Of a DNA stretch of 11,771 nucleotides, positions 6,576 through 11,771 are shown in pieces. The stretch is from Iamia sp038233335 (GTDB taxonomy: Bacteria > Actinomycetota > Acidimicrobiia > Acidimicrobiales > Iamiaceae). A program made the translations under genes and the position numbers. The stretch covers positions 1-11,771 of the forward strand of contig JBBSME010000097.1 in the NCBI GenBank assembly GCA_038233335.1. Direction: 5' to 3'. Position 1 is the stretch's first letter, and each line of letters begins with the position of its first letter. The notes below the pieces were generated by a model. The model searched no databases and was not told the origin of the DNA. It worked only from the letters and a program-made list of their open reading frames with translations.

Positions 6576-8305
6576 TGGCCCGCCTGCGCATCGCCGCCTG
6601 CCAGATCGACACCCGCGTCGGCGACCTCGACGGCAACGTCGAACGCATCCTCGACGCCTACCGGGTCGCGGCCGGCGCTGGGGCCGACATCGCCGCCTTC
6701 CCCGAGCTGGCCATCACCGGCTATCCGCCCGACGACCTCCTGCTCAAGCCTGGGTTCGTCACCGCCAACCTCGAGGCGCGGCGCGAGGTGGCCGCCCAGA
6801 CCGGCGACTGCGTGGCCATCGTCGGCTTCGTGGACCTGGCCCGCGACCTGCACAACGCGGCTGCGGTCTGTGCCGGGGGCGAGGTCCGTGGCATCTACCG
6901 CAAGTGCGAGCTGCCCAACTACGCGGTGTTCGACGAGCTCCGGTACTTCGCCCGTGGTCGCGAGCCCGAGACGCTGTACTCGATCCGGGGCATCCCGGTC
7001 GGGGTGTCCATCTGCGAGGACGCGTGGAACCCGGCCGGGCCCATCGCCGACCAGGCCGACAGCGGTGCCGAGGTCGTCATCAACATCAACGCCTCGCCCT
7101 ACGCCGAGGGCAAGCAGGCCCGCCGGGAGCGCATGCTCTCCACCCGGGCGGCCGACGCCAGCGCCGCCCTGGTCTACGTCAACCAGGTGGGGGGCCAAGA
7201 CGAGCTGGTCTTCGACGGGGCCTCCATGGCCTTCGGGGCCGACGGCGCCCTGCTGGCCCGGGCCCCGCAGCTGGTCGAGGACATCCTGGTGGTCGACATC
7301 GAGGTCGGCCCCGTCTACCGCAAGCGGCTCCTCGACCCGAGGGGGCGCCCGGTCGACGACCAGCTGCCGCTGATCGAGGTGTCGCCCACCCCGGTGACCG
7401 GCGGCGATCTGCCCGCCCACGCCGACGGGCCCGTGGCCACGGTGGCTCCTCTGCTGGCGGCTGACGACGAGGTGTGGGAGGCGCTCGTCCTCGGTGCCCG
7501 CGCCTACGTCGACAAGAACGGCTTCCGCGATGTCGTCATCGGCCTGTCCGGCGGCATCGACTCCTCGATCGTCGCCGCCCTGGCCGTCGACGCCCTCGGG
7601 GCCGAGCGGGTCCACACCGTGGCCATGCCGTCCCGCTACTCCTCTGATCACTCCGAGGCTGACGCGGCGAAGCTGGCGGCCAACCTCGGTGTCGATCACC
7701 GCACCATCGCCATCGAGCCCGCCCACGCGGCGATGCTCGACATGCTCGCTCCCTCGTTCACCGGCATGGACGAGGACCTCACCGAGGAGAACCTTCAGTC
7801 GCGCATCCGGGGCCAGATCCTCATGGCCCTGTCCAACAAGATGGGCTGGCTGGTGCTCTCCACCGGCAACAAGAGCGAGGCCGCGGTCGGCTACGCCACC
7901 CTCTACGGCGACACCGTCGGTGGCTACGCCCTGATCAAGGACGTGCTCAAGACCCGCGTGTTCGCCCTGTGCCACCGTCGCAACGAGCGGGCCGGTCACG
8001 ACCTCATCCCCGACTCCGTGCTCACCAAGGCCCCGTCGGCCGAGCTCCGCCCCGACCAGCGCGACGACCAAAGCCTCCCGTCCTACGAGGAGCTCGATCT
8101 CATCCTGCACGCCTACATCGAGCTGGACCGGACGGCGTCGGAGATCGTCGCCGAAGGCCACGACGCCGAGGTCGTGCACCGGATAACCGGGCTGGTCGAC
8201 GGAGCGGAGTACAAGCGGCGCCAGTCGCCGCCCGGGCCACGCGTCACGGAGAAGGCGTTCGGCAAGGACCGCCGGCTGCCGCTCACCAACGGCTTCCGGG
8301 GCTAG
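6575..8305 (+). CDS. nadE: glutamine-dependent NAD+ synthetase
   Basis: This 576-aa protein has the two-domain glutamine-dependent form. Residues about 1-265 are a nitrilase-type amidotransferase domain with the triad Glu44 (AAFPELAITGYPPDD), Lys110 (IYRKCELPNY) and Cys147 (GVSICEDAWNP). Residues about 300-576 are the NAD+ synthase domain with the ATP loop LSGGIDSS (324-331) and LSTGNKSEAAVGYATLYGD (428-446). It converts deamido-NAD+ to NAD+ using ATP and ammonia released from glutamine and channelled between domains, in the cytosol. Its length is usual for the short actinobacterial/proteobacterial type. It is the first gene of a plus-strand operon; hisE begins 3 nt after its stop. The GTG start is supported by an apparent leaderless promoter. 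Identification is secure. Confidence 0.96.
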   Translation: MARLRIAACQIDTRVGDLDGNVERILDAYRVAAGAGADIAAFPELAITGYPPDDLLLKPGFVTANLEARREVAAQTGDCVAIVGFVDLARDLHNAAAVCAGGEVRGIYRKCELPNYAVFDELRYFARGREPETLYSIRGIPVGVSICEDAWNPAGPIADQADSGAEVVININASPYAEGKQARRERMLSTRAADASAALVYVNQVGGQDELVFDGASMAFGADGALLARAPQLVEDILVVDIEVGPVYRKRLLDPRGRPVDDQLPLIEVSPTPVTGGDLPAHADGPVATVAPLLAADDEVWEALVLGARAYVDKNGFRDVVIGLSGGIDSSIVAALAVDALGAERVHTVAMPSRYSSDHSEADAAKLAANLGVDHRTIAIEPAHAAMLDMLAPSFTGMDEDLTEENLQSRIRGQILMALSNKMGWLVLSTGNKSEAAVGYATLYGDTVGGYALIKDVLKTRVFALCHRRNERAGHDLIPDSVLTKAPSAELRPDQRDDQSLPSYEELDLILHAYIELDRTASEIVAEGHDAEVVHRITGLVDGAEYKRRQSPPGPRVTEKAFGKDRRLPLTNGFRG

Positions 8306-8308
8306 CCG

Positions 8309-8572
8309 GTGGCCACCTTCGACGAGCTCCACGCCACCCTCGTGTCCCGCGCCGCCGAGCGGCCCGAGGGCTCGGCCACCGTCGAGGCCCTCGACGCGGG
8401 GATCCACGCCATGGGCAAGAAGGTCCTGGAGGAGGCCGGCGAGGTCTGGCTGGCGGCCGAGCACGAGGACGACGATGCGCTCGCCCTGGAGATCTCCCAG
8501 CTGCTGTACCGCCTCCAGGTCGTGATGGTCGCCCGGGGACTCACGCCCGACGACGTCTACCGCCACCTCTAG
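8309..8572 (+). CDS. hisE: phosphoribosyl-ATP pyrophosphohydrolase
   Basis: This 87-aa protein is the stand-alone HisE form, not fused to HisI. It hydrolyses phosphoribosyl-ATP to phosphoribosyl-AMP and pyrophosphate, the second step of histidine synthesis. The MazG-like helical core is visible: MGKKVLEEAGEVWLAA (35-50) holds the metal-binding EExxE-type cluster, followed by DALALEISQLLYRLQVVM (57-74), where Glu62 is the next expected ligand, and the terminal GLTPDDVYRHL. The GTG start lies 3 nt after the nadE stop, so it is probably translated by coupling. hisG follows 20 nt later, which supports the assignment. Family length is about 85-110 aa, so it is complete. Confidence 0.9.
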   Translation: MATFDELHATLVSRAAERPEGSATVEALDAGIHAMGKKVLEEAGEVWLAAEHEDDDALALEISQLLYRLQVVMVARGLTPDDVYRHL

Positions 8573-8583
8573 TCACCCACGCC

Positions 8584-8587
8584 GAGG
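8584..8587 (+). promoter_or_regulatory. Shine-Dalgarno site of hisG
   Basis: GAGG ends 5 nt before the ATG at 8593. It selects this start over upstream in-frame codons; the open frame reaches back well into nadE. Confidence 0.6.
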
Positions 8588-8592
8588 ACCTG

Positions 8593-9474
8593 ATGCTCAC
8601 CGTCGCCCTGCCCAACAAGGGCGCGCTCTCCGAGGGCGTCACCACCATGCTCTCCGAGGCCGGCTACCGCTGCCGACCCGACGGGCGGGGGCTCACGGTC
8701 CTGGACCCCGACCACGGCGTGCGCTTCTACTTCCTCCGCCCCCGGGACGTGGCCACCTACGTCGGGCGGGGCGAGATCGGCCTCGGCATCACCGGCCGGG
8801 ACCTGGCCCTCGACTCCGGGGCCACCGTGGCCGAGGTGTTGGCGCTCGGCATCGGTGGCTCCCGGTTCTTGTACGCCGGGCCGACGGCATCGGCGCCAGC
8901 CGATGGGTGGTCGGTCGACCACCTGGCCGGGCGGCGCATCGCCACCTCCTACCCCCGCCTGGTGGCCGACGACCTGGCCGCCCGGGGCATCGAGGCCGAG
9001 GTGGTGCGGCTGGAGGGGGCGGTCGAGATCTCCGTCGAGCTGGGCGTGGCCGACGTGGTGGCCGACGTGGTCAGCACCGGCCGGACCCTGGCCGCCCATG
9101 GCCTGGAGCCCTTCGGCCCCACCCTCTGCACCTCCGAGGCGGTGGTCGTGGCCTGCGACGGTCTCAGGGATGACGAAGGCGCGGGTGACGGTGCCTCTGC
9201 CGCTCGCCGTCAGCTGCTCCGTCGGCTGGAGGGCGTGGCCGTGGCCCAGCAGTACGTGATGGTCGACTACGACTGCCCCCGGGCCCTGCTCGATCAGGCC
9301 GTGGCCCTGACCCCCGGCCTGGAGTCCCCGACGGTGGCGCCGCTGCACGACGAGGCCTGGGTGGCGGTCCGGGCCCTGGTGCCCAAAGCGGACATGAACG
9401 CCACCATCGACGCCCTGGCCGACCTGGGGGCCAAGGCCATCCTGGCCAGCGACCTCAGGAGCGCCCGACTGTGA
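8593..9474 (+). CDS. hisG: ATP phosphoribosyltransferase, long form
   Basis: This 293-aa protein catalyses the first, committed step of histidine synthesis: ATP plus PRPP to phosphoribosyl-ATP. The N-terminus MLTVALPNKGALSEG and RPRDVATYVGRGEIGLGITGRD (49-70) are typical of HisG. The PRPP-binding stretch is EGAVEISVELGVADVVADVV (141-160), followed by STGRTL. Residues about 215-293, with MVDYD, GLESPTVAPL and a final LGAKAILASDL, form the C-terminal ACT-like regulatory domain. This is the long form, which is homohexameric, feedback-inhibited by histidine and independent of HisZ. The Shine-Dalgarno site and family length support the ATG. The stop codon overlaps the next start by 4 nt (GTGA). 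What follows is only a stump of a gene. Confidence 0.95.
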   Translation: MLTVALPNKGALSEGVTTMLSEAGYRCRPDGRGLTVLDPDHGVRFYFLRPRDVATYVGRGEIGLGITGRDLALDSGATVAEVLALGIGGSRFLYAGPTASAPADGWSVDHLAGRRIATSYPRLVADDLAARGIEAEVVRLEGAVEISVELGVADVVADVVSTGRTLAAHGLEPFGPTLCTSEAVVVACDGLRDDEGAGDGASAARRQLLRRLEGVAVAQQYVMVDYDCPRALLDQAVALTPGLESPTVAPLHDEAWVAVRALVPKADMNATIDALADLGAKAILASDLRSARL

Positions 9475-9578
9475 GCGAGCCTCGCCAGCGTCCCTTCGAC
9501 GCAGTGATCTTCGACCTGTCCGGGGTGGTCATCACCTGGGAGCGTGACGTGAACGTCGGTGAGAGCCAGCCCCGGTGA
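9471..9578 (+). pseudogene. truncated HAD-superfamily hydrolase stump
   Basis: The GTG at 9471 overlaps the hisG stop (GTGA) and opens a 35-codon frame. Residues 9-22 read FDAVIFDLSGVVIT, the classic N-terminal beta strand and motif I of HAD-like hydrolases (FDxVIFDLGGVL type), with Asp15 the usual nucleophile. After about Trp23 the sequence no longer looks like a HAD protein, and it ends within 12 codons. HAD hydrolases are normally about 200-250 aa, so more than 80% is missing, including motifs II-IV. The stop overlaps the next stump's GTG, again as GTGA. The last codons may be the original gene's own C-terminal end, which would mean an internal deletion. The product cannot be active. Confidence 0.6.
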
Positions 9579-9640
9579 ACCGGGAGGTCTGGGGCGCCCT
9601 GGTCCTGGCCGCGGCCGGATTCCTGTGGGGCAGCACCTTC
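9575..9640 (+). pseudogene. truncated EamA/DMT-family transporter stump
   Basis: GTG at 9575 starts a frame reading MNREVWGALVLAAAGFLWGS then TF. This is the typical first membrane helix of drug/metabolite (EamA) transporters, which often read ...LLWGSTFV. The resemblance stops at about 9640. The frame runs on to 9859 but there it is a shadow of the antitoxin gene and contains no more hydrophobic helices. A full transporter would have about 10 helices and 300 aa. The break coincides with the start of the toxin-antitoxin promoter region, so this looks like the edge of an insertion or deletion. Confidence 0.5.
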
Positions 9641-9642
9641 CC

Positions 9643-9663
9643 CCATTGGCTACCATATGGTCG
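9643..9663 (+). promoter_or_regulatory. toxin-antitoxin promoter with two palindromic half-operators
   Basis: TACCAT (9651-9656) fits a TANNNT -10 box, with the GTG at 9663 six bases later, the same spacing as at nadE. Two palindromes overlap it: CCATTGG (9643-9649) and CCATATGG (9653-9660), the latter extended to the perfect 10-mer ACCATATGGT (9652-9661). Their centres are 10.5 bp apart, one helical turn, as expected for two ribbon-helix-helix dimers bound side by side. Autorepression by the antitoxin is the likely use. The site and spacing are seen; the role is inferred. Confidence 0.55.
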
Positions 9664-9992
9664 TGGCTCGGACCCAGACCCTCGTCCAGCTGAACGAGAC
9701 GCTGCTGGCCGCCCTGGACCAGCGGGCCGCCCGTCGGGGCGTGTCCCGCAGCCAGGTGATCCGGGAAGCGGTCGAGGCCCACCTGGGCCAGGATCACGAC
9801 GCGGAGATCTCCCGGCGCATCATCGAGGGCTACGAGCGGACACCGCAGGCCACCCCTGACGAGTGGGGCGCTCCCGGCGATCTCACCTCCGCGGCGACCC
9901 GCGACCTCCACCGGCGCCTCGACGTCGAGGAGCGGTCGCCGGTCACGATCCGTGGTGACCCGGGGCGAGGTCTGGTGGTCGGAGAGCTCTGA
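9663..9992 (+). CDS. ribbon-helix-helix (CopG/MazE-type) antitoxin
   Basis: From GTG at 9663 the protein is 109 aa. Residues about 1-42 are a ribbon-helix-helix DNA-binding domain: a short strand RTQTLVQL, helix NETLLAALDQRAARRG, then VSRSQVIREAVEAHL. Residues about 46-90 form a charged helical tail (ISRRIIEGYERTPQ, then DEWG) that in relatives wraps around the toxin. It should neutralise the MazF-type toxin encoded next and repress its own operon. The in-frame ATG at 9657 is a second possible start. It would lie upstream of the predicted transcript start, and family members usually begin MARTQT, so GTG 9663 is preferred. The 3' end overlaps the toxin gene by about 40 nt, longer than usual, so the last 13 residues are probably dispensable. 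Confidence 0.8.
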   Translation: MARTQTLVQLNETLLAALDQRAARRGVSRSQVIREAVEAHLGQDHDAEISRRIIEGYERTPQATPDEWGAPGDLTSAATRDLHRRLDVEERSPVTIRGDPGRGLVVGEL

Positions 9993-10263
9993 CTGGGGCC
10001 GCCGACCGGTGCTGGTCCTCACCCGCGAGGCAGCCGCCGGGCGCCTGTCGGCCGTGCTGGCCGCACTGGTCACCACGGTGCGGCGCGACATCCCGACCGA
10101 GGTCGCTCTGGACGAGACCGACGGCCTGCCCCGGCCGTGCGTGGTGAACCTCGACAACCTGGCCACGGTGCCCGTCGGCCTGTTGAGCGAGCGGATCACC
10201 CTCCTCGGTCCGGACCGCATGCACGAGGCCTGCCGCGCCCTGGCCCACGCCACCGGCTGCTGA
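9952..10263 (+). CDS. MazF/PemK-family toxin (endoribonuclease)
   Basis: This 103-aa protein fits MazF/PemK toxins (about 100-120 aa), which cut mRNA or other RNA at short specific sequences and stop growth. Family landmarks are RGEVWWSE at the N-terminus, WGRRPVLVLTRE (15-26) with the RNA-contacting Arg17/Arg18, LAALVTTVRRDIPTEV (37-51) with the catalytic-type Thr41/Thr42, and CVVNLDNLATVP (63-74). The start is GTG 9952 or GTG 9955; later starts would remove the conserved RGEVWW strand. It overlaps the antitoxin gene and has no close Shine-Dalgarno site, so translation is probably coupled. The cut sequence cannot be predicted. A hairpin begins at its stop codon. Confidence 0.88.
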   Translation: MVTRGEVWWSESSDWGRRPVLVLTREAAAGRLSAVLAALVTTVRRDIPTEVALDETDGLPRPCVVNLDNLATVPVGLLSERITLLGPDRMHEACRALAHATGC

Positions 10264-10291
10264 GCACGACGCGGCGAGTCGCCCGTGCTCA
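10261..10291 (+). terminator. hairpin terminator after the toxin gene
   Basis: TGAGCACG (10261-10268) pairs perfectly with CGTGCTCA (10284-10291). Inside, GGCG-AGT-CGCC (10273-10283) forms a second stem next to a 4-nt bulge. The 31-nt structure starts at the toxin stop codon. No T-run follows, so it would be a U-less terminator. It separates the toxin-antitoxin pair from the next gene. Confidence 0.6.
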
Positions 10292-10320
10292 CCCATCCTC
10301 ATCGCGGCGCAATGGCGTCC

Positions 10321-10326
10321 TACGCT
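10321..10326 (+). promoter_or_regulatory. candidate -10 box of the 218-aa protein gene
   Basis: TACGCT fits TANNNT. The ATG at 10336 starts 9 nt after the box, so the predicted leader is only about 3 nt. No Shine-Dalgarno site is present. This favours ATG 10336 over the in-frame GTG 10285, which lies inside the toxin hairpin. Confidence 0.4.
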
Positions 10327-10335
10327 GGGCCGACC

Positions 10336-10992
10336 ATGCCCGCCGACGCGCCTCCGTCCACGCCTGGACCCGCCTCTCCCCAGGCCCCGCAGTCGATGCT
10401 GGAGCTGGGCGCGGCCCTCGGCTCCGGCGCGTGGTGGTGCGATCAGCTCTTCACCGTGGCCGGTGGCTGGGTGCCCGAGACCCCCGAGGCCACCGTCCGG
10501 GCCCACCTGGCCGAGCTCTCCCGGGTGGTGGGCGAGCACGGCGTGGCCCTGCGCCGTCACCTGCCCCGCCCCACCGGCACCGATCCCGAGTCCTGGGTCA
10601 CACCGCCCCACCCCGGTTCGCCCGGGATGGTGGAGGCGCTGGTCGCGGTCGACGGCTCGACGGCGCGCCTGGCCAGCCTGCACCGGGTCCTGGTGCCCCG
10701 CTTGCTGGTGGCCTGGGAGGCGCATCGGACGGGAGCGAGCCAGGCCGATCGGGGCGTGGCCCGCACGCTCGGTCATGCCCACGACGACGTGGCCCAGCTC
10801 TGGCACGAGGGCGAGGGCCTGCTCCAGGCCGCCCTGGGTGCGGACCCGGAGGGGATCCGGGCGGCCGCGTCCGCCAGCGAGGCGGTCGAGACGGCACTCG
10901 TCGCCTCCGGCGGACTGCTTGCGTCCCCGCCCGACGAGCCGCCGACCGGGAACGCTCCGAACCTCCGACCTCGGCCGTCGCGCTCTCCGTGA
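10336..10992 (+). CDS. unrecognised 218-aa helical protein
   Basis: I do not recognise this protein. The first 20 residues are Pro/Ala/Ser-rich and probably disordered. Then come amphipathic, probably helical stretches: MLELGAALGSGAWWCDQLFT (21-40), EATVRAHLAELSRVVGEHGV (51-70), MVEALVAVDGSTARLASLHR (98-117) with the following VLVPRLLVAWEAH, and RTLGHAHDDVAQLWHEGEGL (143-162). The tail from about 197 is Pro/Arg-rich and probably disordered. The abundance of Trp, His and Glu on helices resembles ferritin-like four-helix proteins, but I see no clear ExxH pair, so that is only a possibility. There is no signal peptide or membrane helix. Codon use matches its neighbours. The start was chosen from a -10 box just before the ATG. 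It lies between a toxin-antitoxin pair and a sigma gene, which does not indicate a function. Confidence 0.65.
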   Translation: MPADAPPSTPGPASPQAPQSMLELGAALGSGAWWCDQLFTVAGGWVPETPEATVRAHLAELSRVVGEHGVALRRHLPRPTGTDPESWVTPPHPGSPGMVEALVAVDGSTARLASLHRVLVPRLLVAWEAHRTGASQADRGVARTLGHAHDDVAQLWHEGEGLLQAALGADPEGIRAAASASEAVETALVASGGLLASPPDEPPTGNAPNLRPRPSRSP

Positions 10993-10994
10993 TG

Positions 10995-11011
10995 GCGCTG
11001 CCTCCGAGCGC
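10995..11011 (+). terminator. weak terminator-like hairpin
   Basis: GCGCT (10995-10999) and AGCGC (11007-11011) form a 5-bp stem with a 7-nt loop, 2 nt after the upstream stop codon, and are followed by ACCCTTTGC. It is short, and the role is a guess from position. Confidence 0.25.
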
Positions 11012-11067
11012 ACCCTTTGCGGTAGAGGACCTCCAGAACCCTCGGGGCGCGACCGATGCGGAGGGAG

Positions 11068-11108
11068 TTGACCAAACCGGTACTCTTGGAGATCAGAGAT
11101 CGTTGACC
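11068..11108 (+). promoter_or_regulatory. candidate sigma-gene promoter with direct repeats
   Basis: TACTCT (11081-11086) fits TANNNT and would give a leader of about 120 nt. TTGACC occurs twice (11068-11073 and 11103-11108), and GAGATC occurs twice (11089-11094 and 11096-11101). No TTGAC-like box sits at a normal 16-18 nt spacing from the -10, so the repeats may be regulator sites instead of -35 boxes. Confidence 0.35.
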
Positions 11109-11141
11109 GGTAGGCGCCTCGGCGCACCACACCGGATCCGT

Positions 11142-11201
11142 GCCCCCCGTGGGGGCGGAGCCGGCCGGGAGTTCGTCCGGCCACCCACCGGCCTTCGGGC
11201 C
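11142..11201 (+). promoter_or_regulatory. structured leader of the sigma-factor gene (three hairpins)
   Basis: Three perfect hairpins follow one another before the sigma gene: GCCCCC-CGT-GGGGGC (11142-11156), GGCCGG-N8-CCGGCC (11163-11182) and GGCC-TTCG-GGCC (11190-11201), the last with a cUUCGg tetraloop. The last ends 9 nt before the GAGG ribosome binding site (11211-11214). Such a leader could adjust translation. I do not match it to any known riboswitch. Short GC hairpins also arise by chance. Confidence 0.35.
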
Positions 11202-11214
11202 CCACCAGCAGAGG

Positions 11215-11771
11215 ATGAAGCCGTTGGCTAAGGAGCGCGTCGAGCGCGACGAGGAGGACCTGGTCCGCCTCTACCTCACCGACATCGGGCAGTACCCGCT
11301 GCTCACCAAGGCCGACGAGGTCCGCCTGGCCCAGGCCATCGAGGCCGGGGCCGAGGCGCGCACCAAGCTCGACTCCGGTGACAAGGTGACCCCGGCCAAG
11401 AAGCGCGAGCTGCGCCGCACGGCGCGCGACGGCGAGGGGGCCGAGCGCACCTTCGTGCAGTCCAACCTGCGCCTGGTCGTGTCCATCGCCAAGAAGTACC
11501 AGGCGTCGGGCCTCCCACTGCTGGACCTGATCCTGGAGGGCAACCTCGGCTTGATGCACGCCGTCGAGAAGTTCGACTGGCGCAAGGGGTTCAAGTTCTC
11601 CACCTACGCCACCTGGTGGATCCGCCAGGCCATCACCCGTGGCATCGCCAACACCGGCCGCACCATCCGCCTCCCGGTGCACGCCGGGGACACCCTGGCC
11701 CGCCTGCAGAAGGCTCGGGCCCGCCTCGAGCTGAAGATGGGCCGCCCGGCCACCCTGGCCGAGTTATCCGC
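11215..11771 (+). CDS. RNA polymerase sigma-70 family factor, partial (5' 185 codons)
   Basis: The frame stays open to the end of the window, so the C-terminus is missing. It begins MKPLAKERVERDEEDLVRLY and continues with region 1.2 (LTDIGQYPLLTKADEVRLAQ). Region 2 covers about residues 78-150: NLRLVVSIAKKYQASGLPLL (84-103), EGNLGLMHAVEKFDWRKGFK and FSTYATWWIRQAITRGIA, with the WW pair and following Gln used for -10 melting and recognition. GRTIRLPVHAGD then starts region 3. This is a group 1 or group 2 (primary or primary-like) sigma factor. The short segment between regions 1.2 and 2 and the lack of a long acidic N-terminus favour a group 2 (SigB/HrdB-like) protein, though group 1 is not excluded. 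GAGG (11211-11214) touches the ATG directly. The in-frame TTG at 11224 lies 9 nt from GAGG and may be the true start. Confidence 0.92.
   Translation, partial: MKPLAKERVERDEEDLVRLYLTDIGQYPLLTKADEVRLAQAIEAGAEARTKLDSGDKVTPAKKRELRRTARDGEGAERTFVQSNLRLVVSIAKKYQASGLPLLDLILEGNLGLMHAVEKFDWRKGFKFSTYATWWIRQAITRGIANTGRTIRLPVHAGDTLARLQKARARLELKMGRPATLAELS

Noticed and set aside
5268..7373. 701-codon plus-strand open frame crossing the glnE 5' end, the divergent promoters and nadE
   Set aside because: It is a shadow of glnE and then of nadE in the wrong frame, with Arg/Pro/Ser-rich sequence and no recognisable motif.
6470..8566. Very long open frame (hundreds of codons) antisense to nadE and hisE
   Set aside because: It arises from third-position GC bias of nadE. 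The translation is low-complexity Gly/Val/Asp/His-rich with no domain. Only the last 43 codons (6338-6469), outside nadE, have a start site and membrane-like composition.
9641..9859. Continuation of the transporter frame as a 94-aa protein
   Set aside because: After 9640 the translation is Pro/Arg/Gly-rich with no membrane helix and overlaps the antitoxin gene in another frame.
10285..10335. Upstream GTG start extending the 218-aa protein by 17 residues
   Set aside because: The GTG lies inside the toxin-gene hairpin, and a -10 box at 10321-10326 would place transcription start after it.
11068..11086. TTGACC and TACTCT as a -35/-10 pair
   Set aside because: The spacer is only 7 nt, far from the 16-19 nt needed, so only the -10 is kept as a candidate.
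9943..11682. 579-codon minus-strand frame opposite the toxin, the 218-aa gene and the sigma gene
   Set aside because: It spans several real genes and two terminator/promoter regions and shows no domain.

Overview
The window is a very GC-rich (roughly 70%), densely coded bacterial chromosome segment. GTG and TTG starts, a SigA-type sigma factor, an actinobacterial-type GlnE and TANNNT-type -10 boxes with little or no leader point to Actinomycetota. The overall style suggests Acidimicrobiia, but that is an impression and not a phylogenetic result. It contains core-metabolism genes plus one small accessory island. I found no tRNA, rRNA, CRISPR array, insertion sequence or phage gene.

Left part (1-3352): a plus-strand PLP-dependent lyase/decarboxylase of the sphingosine-1-phosphate lyase type (42-1436) converges on a minus-strand acyl-CoA carboxylase subunit (1502-3352). 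The latter joins a biotinyl domain to a carboxyltransferase but has no biotin carboxylase part. A perfect 8-bp inverted repeat (1489-1516) lies between the two genes.

Middle, minus strand (3429-6469): a probable operon reads two tiny membrane-protein ORFs (43 and 60 codons, overlapping by 7 nt), then glnE, then after 76 nt the carboxylase subunit. GlnE controls glutamine synthetase by adenylylation. The two small ORFs have no recognisable family.

Middle, plus strand (6575-9474): a divergent operon reads nadE, hisE, hisG, with very tight gaps of 3 and 20 nt. This couples NAD synthesis with the first two steps of histidine synthesis. The 105-bp divergent region holds a candidate -10 for each direction, a 9-bp GC hairpin and a small palindrome around the nadE -10.

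Accessory island (9471-10291): directly after hisG come two gene stumps. One is the N-terminal end of a HAD-type hydrolase and the other is the N-terminal end of an EamA/DMT-type transporter. Each is still joined to its neighbour by a GTGA stop/start overlap. A ribbon-helix-helix antitoxin and MazF-type toxin pair begins where the transporter stump breaks off and ends in a strong hairpin. I read this as a toxin-antitoxin module sitting in a deletion scar.

Right part (10336-11771): an unrecognised 218-aa, probably helical protein, then a 222-nt intergenic region with a structured leader, then the first 185 codons of a sigma-70 family factor that runs off the window. No stretch over 300 bases lacks a gene. 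I see no convincing new multi-gene system; the most unusual places are the scar with its toxin-antitoxin promoter, the tiny membrane ORFs before glnE, and the sigma leader.
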